Shown here piece by piece: positions 18,491-27,496 of a DNA stretch of 64,000 nucleotides (the first letter of the stretch is position 1; each line of letters starts with the position of its first letter). A program made the position numbers and the translations under genes. This DNA comes from Pseudoalteromonas aurantia 208. Lineage in GTDB: Bacteria > Pseudomonadota > Gammaproteobacteria > Enterobacterales > Alteromonadaceae. Location: assembly GCF_014858725.1 (NCBI RefSeq), contig NZ_AQGV01000009.1, positions 1-64,000 on the forward strand. Direction: 5' to 3'. The notes under the pieces were generated by a model that saw nothing but the letters and a program-made list of their open reading frames with translations, did no database searches and was not told where the DNA came from.

Positions 18491-20728
18491 TTACATTGAG
18501 CTGTATTTTTCACGTAACTGCTGACGAACAAACTCAGCAATCGTGTTAAATACAAAAGTAAAAATAAATAGTACAAATGCAGCTAAAAATAGAATGCGGT
18601 AATGTGAACTACCCACTTCTGATTCTGGCATTTCAACAGCAATATTGGCGGCCAATGTACGCATGCCTTGGAAGATGCTCCAATCCATAATAGGTGTATT
18701 ACCGGTTGCCATTAGTACAATCATTGTTTCACCCACTGCACGACCTAGACCCATCATGACCGCTGAGAATATACCTGGACTCGCTGTCAGCAACACCACC
18801 CTAACCAACGTCTGCCACTGAGTAGCACCGAGCGCCAGTGAACCATTTGATAAGTGCTTTGGCACACTAAATACCGCATCTTCAGCAATTGAGAAAATAG
18901 TGGGAATAACAGCAAAGCCCATCGCGATACCAACTACTAACGAATTGCGCTGATCAAATGTCATTCCCAATTCATTGGTTAAATATTGGCGAACATTGCC
19001 ATCGAAAACATACTCTTCTACACCACCACTTATCGTAAAAGATAACCAGCCAACCAATAACACGACCGGAATAAGTATGATTGAATGCCAGCCATCGGGT
19101 AGCAAATGACGTATATTCTCCGGTAATTTAGTCCACAAGAATGCGGTTGCTATCATCGATAGCGGTAACAAAATGAGTAATGCGACGATTGCGGGTAAGT
19201 GTATTTCTATGAGTGGCGCTAACCATAATCCTGCTAAAAATCCTAAAATAACGGTTGGTAGTGCTTCCATTATTTCAACCGTTGGCTTAACAACTCGGCG
19301 TAATTCGCTGGACATAAAATATGCGGTGTAAATAGCTGCAGATAGTGCGATAGGTACTGCGAATAACATGGCGTACATTGCCGCTTTAATCGTACCAAAA
19401 GAAATAGGCACCAAAGAAAACTTTGATTCAAAGTCATCTGAGGCAGACGTAGACTGCCACGTATAAGCTGGTTCTGGGTACCCTTCATACCATACTTCTT
19501 GCCACAATGCAGACCATGTTACTTCAGGGTGTTCGTTATGAATATCAAATATGGATAGTTTATCATCTGCAATAATCAACGCCGCATTTGATCGCGGAGA
19601 TACTGCAAAAGCCTCTATTGCACCTTGGCTGACTTTGCCTTGCCACAAATGCGCTTGGCTCGTTGTATAATAAAGCCCTAAATCACCGCTATCCGTTGTT
19701 GTAAAGAAAGTACGACGATAAAATTCACTATGGATATCAACATTGCTGTTTTTGCTCGTTTCAAACGCGCGAATTTTATTAAACTGGCGACCATCATCTG
19801 TATTAATTTCAAACCATTGGGAAACTTCGCCATTATCATTTGCGAGCATTAGAGAGTTAGCACCAGCTAATAAAGTTGTGCCTACTAAATTGGCATTTTC
19901 TTCATTTGCAGCCAAAATTTGGAGCTGTTTAACATCACTAGGATCACGTGTATCAAATATGTAAACTTGATTTGCTGAACGGATGAATGTCCGTGTTGTG
20001 TCTGGTGACATAAGCAACTCATCGATGCGGCTGTCAACTGCCAACTCTGTGCGCTCAATCACCCACTCAACTTCTCCACTGAACATATTTTCTTCCGCGG
20101 TAAAAGAAGCAAATATAACGCGCTTATCACTCGTTAATGCAACCACGGCTGTTTTTTCTTCGTAATGGCTAAACGCTAAACGTTCAATTGCGTGACCTTG
20201 TTCGTCCACTAATAATTGCTGACCATCTAGCGGATAGCTCAAGCGCGGTGTAATGACCCGTTCGTTACCAGGAAAAGTTACTAAGAAAGAAGGGCGTACC
20301 AATTGAACTTGACCATTATCAAGGCCATATGCATATTGCCCCAAAAAAGGAGCACTTTTTGCGAAGCTCGTAACCTGCCCATCTAGATTCGTTGCTAGAT
20401 TTTTCAATTTTTTACCTGTATTGGCACCTTTAAGCTGAAAAAAGTCCACCCCACCGGTTTTATTCAATAGGTAAGCAATTTCTGTTTGTTCTTCTACGCC
20501 AACACCAACATATTGTTCAGTATTTTGCAGTACGATGTCGACACGTTTCTCTACTTTAGCTGACTCCAAAATTGGTTGTACAACATACAATAAATAGAAG
20601 AAGATCATCAACAAAGCGATCAAAACCATTACCCCACCTGCGGTAATGCCATATTGTGCGAACCGATCTTTTAATAGACGGCTTCTATCCGTTTTAAAAG
20701 ACGGTTGCTGCGGATTTGAAGACATCAA
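18491..20728 (-). CDS. pstC: Phosphate ABC transporter permease PstC, long form
   Basis: Permease partner of PstA. 745 residues against 319 in E. coli. One membrane helix (about 30-52) is followed by a periplasmic region of nearly 400 residues rich in beta strands, with WD-like segments (AIEAFAVSPRSNAALIIADD), then the conserved permease core (about 435-740) with SLALGATQWQTLVRVVLL. The start is at 20728 or three bases later (ATGATG); AAAGGGTG lies upstream. It is the first gene of a unit pstC-pstA-pstB-phoU. No gene for the binding protein PstS is adjacent. A PhoB-type promoter lies upstream. Confidence 0.92.
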   Translation of the reverse strand: MMSSNPQQPSFKTDRSRLLKDRFAQYGITAGGVMVLIALLMIFFYLLYVVQPILESAKVEKRVDIVLQNTEQYVGVGVEEQTEIAYLLNKTGGVDFFQLKGANTGKKLKNLATNLDGQVTSFAKSAPFLGQYAYGLDNGQVQLVRPSFLVTFPGNERVITPRLSYPLDGQQLLVDEQGHAIERLAFSHYEEKTAVVALTSDKRVIFASFTAEENMFSGEVEWVIERTELAVDSRIDELLMSPDTTRTFIRSANQVYIFDTRDPSDVKQLQILAANEENANLVGTTLLAGANSLMLANDNGEVSQWFEINTDDGRQFNKIRAFETSKNSNVDIHSEFYRRTFFTTTDSGDLGLYYTTSQAHLWQGKVSQGAIEAFAVSPRSNAALIIADDKLSIFDIHNEHPEVTWSALWQEVWYEGYPEPAYTWQSTSASDDFESKFSLVPISFGTIKAAMYAMLFAVPIALSAAIYTAYFMSSELRRVVKPTVEIMEALPTVILGFLAGLWLAPLIEIHLPAIVALLILLPLSMIATAFLWTKLPENIRHLLPDGWHSIILIPVVLLVGWLSFTISGGVEEYVFDGNVRQYLTNELGMTFDQRNSLVVGIAMGFAVIPTIFSIAEDAVFSVPKHLSNGSLALGATQWQTLVRVVLLTASPGIFSAVMMGLGRAVGETMIVLMATGNTPIMDWSIFQGMRTLAANIAVEMPESEVGSSHYRILFLAAFVLFIFTFVFNTIAEFVRQQLREKYSSM

Positions 20729-20756
20729 AACACCCTTTTATCTTAAAGTTGCGCGC

Positions 20757-20803
20757 ATTATATTTCATCAAGATGACAATTATGTTACACCGTGCATGTT
20801 ACA
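20757..20803 (-). promoter_or_regulatory. PhoB box and -10 of the pstC operon
   Basis: Minus strand: the direct repeat TGTAACA...TTGTCAT (20773-20790) has 11-bp spacing, and another TGTAACAT lies further upstream (near 20794-20803). Ten bases downstream is a consensus TATAAT (20757-20762). The 11-bp repeat and the about 10-bp gap to the -10 match PhoB-activated promoters, in which the Pho box replaces the -35. The right half (TTGTCAT) is strong, the left half weaker. Confidence 0.65.
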
Positions 20804-21003
20804 TGAAGCTAGGTATAACATCATTTTTTAGGTACAGATTTTTCAACCGGAAAGTTGCATAAACTGAAGAAATAAGATTGACGTATAGCAGTTTGCATTT
20901 GTTTACATTTCAGCGTTGAATTTATTGGACAACCACAAACACTGAACTAATCTATAAATGCATTATCTACCTTAGTAGGCTATGTATAAGGATCATACCC
21001 ACT

Positions 21004-21056
21004 TTGTTGTAGCCGCTTTTTTCAATGCCTTGTCATACTTAACAAGGCTACAATAA
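21004..21056 (+). promoter_or_regulatory. Alternative hairpins in the gcvR leader
   Basis: GCCTTGT (21027-21033) can pair with ACAAGGC (21042-21048), and TTGTTGTAGCC (21004-21014) can pair with GGCTACAATAA (21046-21056, one mismatch). The two pairings compete for the shared GGC, 16-25 bases before the gcvR start. This could be an mRNA switch or simply a DNA dyad. Confidence 0.3.
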
Positions 21057-21071
21057 TAAGAGATACGCATT

Positions 21072-21578
21072 ATGAAGCAGTTAGTACTAACCATTATCGG
21101 AAAAGATCGACCAGGTCTAGTTGAAGAAATATCTTCAACATTACTTTCACACCACGGTAATTGGCTTACCAGTAATTTAAGCCATTTAGCAGGCCAATTC
21201 GCGGGCATTGTACAAGTTGAAATTGCTGAAGAGCATTTACAGGAAATTCAAGATGCTTTAAAAACGCTTGCAGGCTTAGAAATAAAAATAGAGCTAGGTG
21301 AGCTGGAAGCTGCACCTGATACACCCGAAACATTAAACCTCGTTATTACCGGCAATGATAGACCCGGTATAGTACAAGAGCTTGCTTCTGTGATCCGCCA
21401 CAAAGGAGCAAACATCACACATTTAAATTCTCGAAAACAAAGCGCGCCAAATTGGGGGGTGCCTATATTCAGTGCGTTTGCAACTGTTACCTTGCCAACT
21501 GGCATGCACAAAGATAATGTCATTGATGCATTAGAATCAATAACCAGCGATTTAATTGTCGATATTGAATCGGATTAA
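21072..21578 (+). CDS. gcvR: Glycine cleavage system repressor-like ACT protein
   Basis: 168 residues made of two ACT domains (about 1-80 and 88-165), each opening with the motif TIIGKDRPGLVEEISSTL or VITGNDRPGIVQELASVI. This is the architecture of GcvR (190 residues in E. coli), which binds glycine and antagonises the activator GcvA. It lies alone between divergent pstC and the downstream ppk gene. Family is clear; whether it controls the gcv operon here is inferred. Confidence 0.82.
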   Translation: MKQLVLTIIGKDRPGLVEEISSTLLSHHGNWLTSNLSHLAGQFAGIVQVEIAEEHLQEIQDALKTLAGLEIKIELGELEAAPDTPETLNLVITGNDRPGIVQELASVIRHKGANITHLNSRKQSAPNWGVPIFSAFATVTLPTGMHKDNVIDALESITSDLIVDIESD

Positions 21579-21624
21579 CCCCATATCGATTTCGTAAATA
21601 GTTAGCCATGACAAGCGTTAAGGC

Positions 21625-21658
21625 TTGTCATGAAAATGTCACACCTTGGACCTATATT
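21625..21658 (+). promoter_or_regulatory. PhoB box and -10 of the ppk-ppx operon
   Basis: TTGTCATGAAAATGTCAC (21625-21642) agrees with the Pho box consensus CTGTCATAWAWCTGTCAC at 15 of 18 positions by eye. Exactly ten bases further is TATATT (21653-21658), a good -10. The spacing is that of PhoB-activated class II promoters. The left part of the box also forms one arm of a 9-bp inverted repeat (21608-21631). Confidence 0.78.
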
Positions 21659-21688
21659 ACCTTTAATTTCTTCCTAAAGAATTAAAAA

Positions 21689-23776
21689 ATGCAGGCGACC
21701 TCTCATCCTACTGAAACGATAAGTTACTTTTCAAAAGAGCTCAGTTGGCTTTCGTTCAATGAACGAGTTCTACAAGAAGCAAAAGATAACAGCAATCCCA
21801 TAATAGAAAGAATGCGATTTTTAGGTATATTCTCCAATAATCTAGATGAATTTTTTCGAGTTCGTGTGGCCGATGTAAAGCGACGTGTATTATTAAATAA
21901 ATTATCCGATGCGCACTTTGATGCCGATGAAGCACTACTTGCTAATATTAATAAAAAAGTACTTGAACTCGGAAAGAAATTCAACGTGGTCCACCAGCAA
22001 ATATTGGCCGATTTAGAAAAGCACAATATTCATGTGGCACAGCCCCGTGATTTATCAGAACTGCACTTAGCGTGGCTTAAACAATTCTTTAAAGACCAAG
22101 TATTACCACAGATGTCGCCCATGCTATTAACTGAGAATAAAGATTACTCTAACAATATCAACGATACGATGATCTATTTTTTTGTGCAAATGCTCGGAGA
22201 AAAGCAACATCACGCATTACTTGAAATCCCCACAGATCGCATTGAACGCTTTGTTCAATTACCCCCAGAAAAAGCCAAGCGTCATAAAACAATTGTGATG
22301 CTAGACGATGTCGTTCAATATTTCATAAAGGATGTTTTTAAAGGCTTTTTCAATTTTGATAGTATCGATGGCTATGCAATAAAACTGACCCGAGATGCAG
22401 AGTACAATCTAGATAACGAAATAGAAGAAGGCCTTTTAGATAAAATGTCTAAAGGCTTAAAACAACGCTTATGTGCGGAACCCGTTAGGCTCGTATATGA
22501 CCAAGCTATGCCCGAAGAAATGCTTAAAATCATGAAAAAGCGTCTCGGTGTTACCCATCAAGATGCCCTGATCCCCGGAGGCCGCTATCGTAATTTTAGA
22601 GACTTTATTTCGTTTCCAAATGTTGGACGAAAGCATTTAGAAAACGCGCCATTACAGCCATTACAAAGTGCAGCCTTCGACGCGCATGGCAGTGTATTTA
22701 AAGCGATTTCAGAGAAGGATATTCTGCTTTATTATCCCTATCATACCTTTAACCACATGTTGGAATATGTACGCCAAGCCGCTTTTGATCCCAAAGTTAC
22801 ACAAATAAAGGTGAATATTTATCGAGTTGCCAGTCGCTCTCGGTTAATTTCATCTTTATTAAGTGCAGCCAAAAACGGCAAGAAAATAACCGTCATGGTC
22901 GAGTTAAAAGCCCGTTTTGATGAGCAAAATAATATTGAATGGGCTAAATTGCTTTCCGAAGCTGGGATTAAGGTAATGGTCGGTATTCCTGCATTAAAAG
23001 TGCATAGTAAACTCTGCGTCATTCACCGTAAAGAGAAAGGGAGAATAGTAAAATACGCGCATATCGGCACCGGCAATTTCCACGAGAAAACAGCGAAGAT
23101 TTATACTGACTTTAGTCTGTTTACAAAACACACCGATATATGTAATGAATGTGATAGCGTTTTCAAATTTATAGAAAGCAGCTATCGACCCTTTCATTTT
23201 GAACATTTGATGATTTCTCCTGTCAATGCACGAGATCGTATTCTTGATTTAATCGACCGTGAGGTACGACTGTGCGAACAAGGAAAATTAGGTAAAATCA
23301 CAATAAAGATAAATAACCTAGTTGATAAGCAATTGGTAGATAAGCTGTACTTTGCAGCCCGTCACGGTGTTAAAATTCGTATTATCGTAAGAGGGATGTG
23401 TGCATTGGTCCCTGGTTTACCTCGTTTTAGTGACAATATCGAAGTTATCAGCATCGTTGATCGGTTTTTAGAGCACCCCCGTGTTATGGTATTTGAAAAC
23501 GATGGTGATCCTCAGGTTTATATTTCATCTGCTGATTGGATGACTCGTAACCTTGACCACCGTGTTGAGGTAACTGCACCTATCTATGATGACGAATTAA
23601 AAAATGTCATCATAGAAATATTGGAGCTGCAATTACGTGACCGATGTAAAGCTAGGGTCATTGATAAAGAACAAAAGAACCTCTATGTTCGCAGAGGTAA
23701 TAGCAAAAAGATCCGTTCACAGTTGGCAATATATGACTATCTAAAGAAATGGGAAAATAGTAAGAGCACACAATGA
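21689..23776 (+). CDS. ppk1: Polyphosphate kinase 1
   Basis: Membrane-associated enzyme that polymerises the terminal phosphate of ATP into polyphosphate, reversibly. 695 residues (E. coli 688). The N-terminal domain begins SYFSKELSWLSFNERVLQEA, typical of the family. The two catalytic-domain histidine motifs are visible: VGIPALKVHSKLCVI (phosphorylated histidine) and HIGTGNFHEKTAKIYTD. It is followed by ppx with a 4-base overlap and preceded by a strong Pho box, so synthesis is probably induced by phosphate shortage. Confidence 0.97.
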   Translation: MQATSHPTETISYFSKELSWLSFNERVLQEAKDNSNPIIERMRFLGIFSNNLDEFFRVRVADVKRRVLLNKLSDAHFDADEALLANINKKVLELGKKFNVVHQQILADLEKHNIHVAQPRDLSELHLAWLKQFFKDQVLPQMSPMLLTENKDYSNNINDTMIYFFVQMLGEKQHHALLEIPTDRIERFVQLPPEKAKRHKTIVMLDDVVQYFIKDVFKGFFNFDSIDGYAIKLTRDAEYNLDNEIEEGLLDKMSKGLKQRLCAEPVRLVYDQAMPEEMLKIMKKRLGVTHQDALIPGGRYRNFRDFISFPNVGRKHLENAPLQPLQSAAFDAHGSVFKAISEKDILLYYPYHTFNHMLEYVRQAAFDPKVTQIKVNIYRVASRSRLISSLLSAAKNGKKITVMVELKARFDEQNNIEWAKLLSEAGIKVMVGIPALKVHSKLCVIHRKEKGRIVKYAHIGTGNFHEKTAKIYTDFSLFTKHTDICNECDSVFKFIESSYRPFHFEHLMISPVNARDRILDLIDREVRLCEQGKLGKITIKINNLVDKQLVDKLYFAARHGVKIRIIVRGMCALVPGLPRFSDNIEVISIVDRFLEHPRVMVFENDGDPQVYISSADWMTRNLDHRVEVTAPIYDDELKNVIIEILELQLRDRCKARVIDKEQKNLYVRRGNSKKIRSQLAIYDYLKKWENSKSTQ

Positions 23777-25251
23777 CAGAATACCCCTCTATTGCCGCCG
23801 TTGACTTAGGCTCAAATAGCTTTCATTTATTAATTGCGAGAGAAGTCGACGGACGCTTTCAAATATTACATAAAGAAAAGCAAAGAGTGTACCTCGCTGC
23901 AGGACTAGACGATGATTTCTACCTATCATCCGAAGCAATTGAACGCGCATTGCATGCGTTAAAACAGTTTGCAACAACCTTAAAAAGCTTCTCTCATAGT
24001 CATGTACAAGTTGTTGCTACATACACATTGCGCAATAGTAAAAATATTCAACATTTTTTACACAAAGCTCAGCAATGCTTCCCATTTAAAATCAATGTTA
24101 TTTCGGGGCAAGAAGAAGCACGCCTTATTTATCAAGGCGTCGCTAACTATATTCATAATGAACACAATAGATTAGTTATTGATATTGGTGGAGGTAGTAG
24201 TGAACTCATTATTGGCCGACATTTTAACCACCTCTTATTGACAAGCCGTAATATGGGTTGTGTTAACATGACGCAGCAGTTTTTCTCAGGTGGTAAGTTA
24301 ACAGAAAAACGCTTTAATAAAGCACTAATCAAAGCTGAGCAAGACTTAGAAGTAATTACAGCTAGTTATTTAAACAAAGGTTGGGAAACCTGCTTAGGTA
24401 CCTCAGGTACCATCAAGACACTGAGCGCAATCAATCATGCTTACTTTAATGAGTCACACCTCACTCTGAAAAGTCTAACACACATCAAAACACTCATATT
24501 TGAACAACAACAATTACAACTATTGGTGCTAAAAGGGCTTCCTATTGAACGCCGCAATAGTATTGTCGGTGGCCTCATTGTATTAATTGCGATATTTAAA
24601 CAACTCAACATTCACTCTTTAGAATACTGTGATTTTGCATTACGTGAAGGACTTATGCATGAGGCCCACCAGCGTAAAGAGTTTGATATTCGTGCCCGTA
24701 CTATAAATACTTTATGCGAGCACTACACTGTTGATACAGCCCATAGCGATAACATTTGTCAAACTTTACGACAATTTTTTGCCGCAACAGAACGAAGCTG
24801 GCAGCTTAATAGCTGTGATTTACAGATTTTATGCTGGGCTGCACAACTTCACGAAGTTGGTTTGACTATCAATTCATCAGGCTTACACAAGCATAGTGCT
24901 TATATTATTATGCACAGCCAACTTCCTGGTTTTACACAAGAACAACAACTATTACTCAGCACTTTAATTCGTTTTTACCGAAAGAAGATCAAACCAACTG
25001 ACATTCACGCACTTTTTACTGAGCAACCAAAGAACTTTGCTAAACTATTGACCTTGCTGCGCTTAGCAATAATTTGCAACCAGAAGCGACAGTATCAACA
25101 AACAGGTAAGATAGAATTGCAAGCACAAGAAGATACACTGAGCATTAAACTCGATGCGGATTGGGCAAACAAGCACTCGATTTTATTTGCTGATTTACAG
25201 CAAGAGCAACGTTATCTAACACCACTCAATATCAATTTGGCTCTAATTTAA
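23773..25251 (+). CDS. ppx: Exopolyphosphatase (Ppx/GppA family)
   Basis: Removes terminal phosphate from polyphosphate. 492 residues (E. coli Ppx 513). The actin-like ATPase-fold signatures are present: AAVDLGSNSFHLLIAR at the N terminus, the GQEEARLIYQGV loop, VIDIGGGSSELI and LGTSGTIKTLSAI. The C-terminal third is a helical HD-like domain. The ATG overlaps the ppk stop by 4 bases, indicating translational coupling. GppA activity on pppGpp cannot be excluded from sequence, but the ppk partner favours Ppx. Confidence 0.93.
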   Translation: MTEYPSIAAVDLGSNSFHLLIAREVDGRFQILHKEKQRVYLAAGLDDDFYLSSEAIERALHALKQFATTLKSFSHSHVQVVATYTLRNSKNIQHFLHKAQQCFPFKINVISGQEEARLIYQGVANYIHNEHNRLVIDIGGGSSELIIGRHFNHLLLTSRNMGCVNMTQQFFSGGKLTEKRFNKALIKAEQDLEVITASYLNKGWETCLGTSGTIKTLSAINHAYFNESHLTLKSLTHIKTLIFEQQQLQLLVLKGLPIERRNSIVGGLIVLIAIFKQLNIHSLEYCDFALREGLMHEAHQRKEFDIRARTINTLCEHYTVDTAHSDNICQTLRQFFAATERSWQLNSCDLQILCWAAQLHEVGLTINSSGLHKHSAYIIMHSQLPGFTQEQQLLLSTLIRFYRKKIKPTDIHALFTEQPKNFAKLLTLLRLAIICNQKRQYQQTGKIELQAQEDTLSIKLDADWANKHSILFADLQQEQRYLTPLNINLALI

Positions 25252-25261
25252 TAAACTGATG

Positions 25262-26530
25262 TTAAACGTGCACCACGGCAAAAATATCATCTGCATAAGT
25301 CCGGCTTTGCATCGCTAAATCAAACAAGTGCGTTTTATTCGTCGCGGGTCGAATGGCATTCAGAATGGCTTCAGCCTCTTGCCAGTTATTATACTCAATT
25401 TCTAATGCTAAGCGCAACGCGCCCCCCATAAGTCCTTGATAATTTAACAACGCACTACTTAATGAACTATCTAAAGAAAACTCAGAAATAACCACCGACA
25501 ACTCAATCTCTAATATGGCATCTAATATTGACATTAAACCGATTAAATAGCCCTGCTCAGCCATTTCATCTCCACCCGGTGCTAGAAATAGTTCAATAAA
25601 CCGAGCTCGCATCAAGCCCATTTTTGTCAGCTCTGCTGGCTTATCAAGCCCGAGCTCACTCAGTGCTAATACTCGAACAAATTGGCGTATCGCATCCTCT
25701 CCCAAATACACAACAGCTTGAGCAATCGACTTCATTTCAATTTTATTATCGCCAGCTTTCGCATTTGCTAATTTTAAAATTCTTGCTGTTAAGCTTAAAT
25801 CTTTCGCAACTCGCTGCTGAACTTCTTTAAAACACAAATTCGTTTTCGCTGTGCAACGTAGTAAATCGAAAATCGCAGCTTTGGAGGGTTCAATGTTGCC
25901 ATGGTTTAACATTTCTGGACGAGCAAAAAAGAAGCCTTGGAAATAATCGGCCCCAGCAGCATGAATAAAATTATATTCCTCGAGCGTTTCAATCCGTTCC
26001 ACAACTATTTTTACATCCGGATAGGTCCGTTTTAGCTTTTTCAGCATCATCGTTGTTTTAATGATTGGCTGCTCGACTTCTAACTTAATATAATTCATAA
26101 GTGGCAATAAGGGTGCCCAACGTGCGTCCCCGTCATAATCATCTAAAGCAAAATGATAACCCTGCTTTTTTAGTCTTACGACCGTTTCAACCAACTCGGT
26201 AATATTTTGCGAGCGTTCGACGATTTCTACAATTAGATTTTCAGGATTAAGTAACTTTGGGAGCTCATGTAATAAAGATTCGTCAGAGAGGTTAATAAAT
26301 GCTCTATGTCCTGCCGCAAGCCGATCAACGCCTACAAACATTAACGAATTGAAAAACATTCGGCCCGTGGCTTGACCATCGGTCACGCCAGACGGAAAAG
26401 CATTGTTATCTGAATCTCGATACAATAATTCATACGCATAGATATTTTGAGCTTTATCAAGTATTGGCTGGCGTGCAATATATTGCACTGAAGAATTTTT
26501 AACTTTTGCGATCGTGCCACTCATCAACAT
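25262..26530 (-). CDS. EAL-HDOD signalling protein with degenerate EAL
   Basis: 422 residues in two parts: an EAL-like domain (about 12-215) and an HDOD domain (about 215-400). The EAL domain begins YIARQPILDKAQNIYAYELL, and the motif reads ELL. The second signature is DDYDGDARW instead of DDFGTG, so phosphodiesterase activity is doubtful. The architecture matches the YuxH/CdgJ type, known to affect motility in vibrios. The start is set at the ATG at 26530, with AAGGGT upstream. It is convergent with ppx, only 10 bases between the stops. Confidence 0.87.
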   Translation of the reverse strand: MLMSGTIAKVKNSSVQYIARQPILDKAQNIYAYELLYRDSDNNAFPSGVTDGQATGRMFFNSLMFVGVDRLAAGHRAFINLSDESLLHELPKLLNPENLIVEIVERSQNITELVETVVRLKKQGYHFALDDYDGDARWAPLLPLMNYIKLEVEQPIIKTTMMLKKLKRTYPDVKIVVERIETLEEYNFIHAAGADYFQGFFFARPEMLNHGNIEPSKAAIFDLLRCTAKTNLCFKEVQQRVAKDLSLTARILKLANAKAGDNKIEMKSIAQAVVYLGEDAIRQFVRVLALSELGLDKPAELTKMGLMRARFIELFLAPGGDEMAEQGYLIGLMSILDAILEIELSVVISEFSLDSSLSSALLNYQGLMGGALRLALEIEYNNWQEAEAILNAIRPATNKTHLFDLAMQSRTYADDIFAVVHV

Positions 26531-26706
26531 CAATACCCTTGTTTTAACTAATGAAGCTCGGGAACTATCAGAATACGATATGCATGTAAGCTGAGCAATT
26601 AAAAACTCATGTTCTTATCAATAATTATCAATATACGTATAAACTTATAAATAAACTTTACACGCATCTAGTATTCCTTCACACGGTTTTGGACTAATAT
26701 TGTGAT

Positions 26707-27450
26707 ATGAATGTACCAAAAAGAATAGTAACCCTTTATTTAGTGTGTGCTGTTTGGTCATCAAACGCACTCACCAAAAACCACTTAGAGTATAGCTTAA
26801 GTGGCTCAGGTAACTATTACCCTTATTACACACATGACCCAAGGGCTCCTGGCATACTTCCTGAAGCAATCCAAGCAATTTTAAAAGAAGCAAATATTAC
26901 AGGGGAAGATCTCCTCTTGCCAGCAAAGCGTACCAACTATTACTTACAGCAGCAAAAAATAGACTTTGATTTAGTGAGCCCTAGCTGGCTAAAAGACACT
27001 GAGTTAAACAATCCACAATATATATTTTCCATTGCAATATTACCAATCTCAGAATACATTGTGACTCGTCTAAAAACACATGTTCCCCCCTCTCTTGAGC
27101 ATATGATTGTAGGCACGGTTCGAGGTTACTATTATCATAATGATGAAGTGTTTGAACGCGTCGATTTCAATTCTGAAAAAGAGTTGATGCTTGCACTACA
27201 TCGTAAACGTGTTGATCAAATCATAATCGGTAATTTGCCAGCGCTGTATTGGTCTAAGAAACTGAATATTCCATTTTTTATGGCTGCAATACACTCTCAA
27301 GGGTATATCCACATGCGCTTATTGTCTAAGCATAAAAACCTATTGCCAATCATAAATAAAGCAATTGAAGCTTTGTCAAAAAAAACCTACTTTAAGAACA
27401 TTGAACGAAAGTACTTACAATCTCTAAGCACCACTAGCGAGGGTCCATAA
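26707..27450 (+). CDS. Periplasmic solute-binding protein-like (SBP_bac_3 fold)
   Basis: 247 residues with a signal peptide (about 1-22, ending SSNALT). The mature part resembles the type of solute-binding domain that many gammaproteobacteria carry as single genes without an ABC transporter: YSLSGSGNYYPYYTHDPRAPGIL near the N terminus, a hinge near 110-120 and KKTYFKNIERKYL at the end. No transporter gene is nearby. The ligand is unknown. It may be a stand-alone sensor or an orphan binding protein. Confidence 0.7.
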   Translation: MNVPKRIVTLYLVCAVWSSNALTKNHLEYSLSGSGNYYPYYTHDPRAPGILPEAIQAILKEANITGEDLLLPAKRTNYYLQQQKIDFDLVSPSWLKDTELNNPQYIFSIAILPISEYIVTRLKTHVPPSLEHMIVGTVRGYYYHNDEVFERVDFNSEKELMLALHRKRVDQIIIGNLPALYWSKKLNIPFFMAAIHSQGYIHMRLLSKHKNLLPIINKAIEALSKKTYFKNIERKYLQSLSTTSEGP

Positions 27451-27496
27451 TAATCACGTATAATTCCACTTTCATCTATGTTTGTAGGAATAAATT

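Noticed and set aside
21608-21631. gcvR terminator from the repeat ATGACAAGC / GCTTGTCAT
   Set aside because: No T tract follows, and its right arm is better explained as part of the Pho box.
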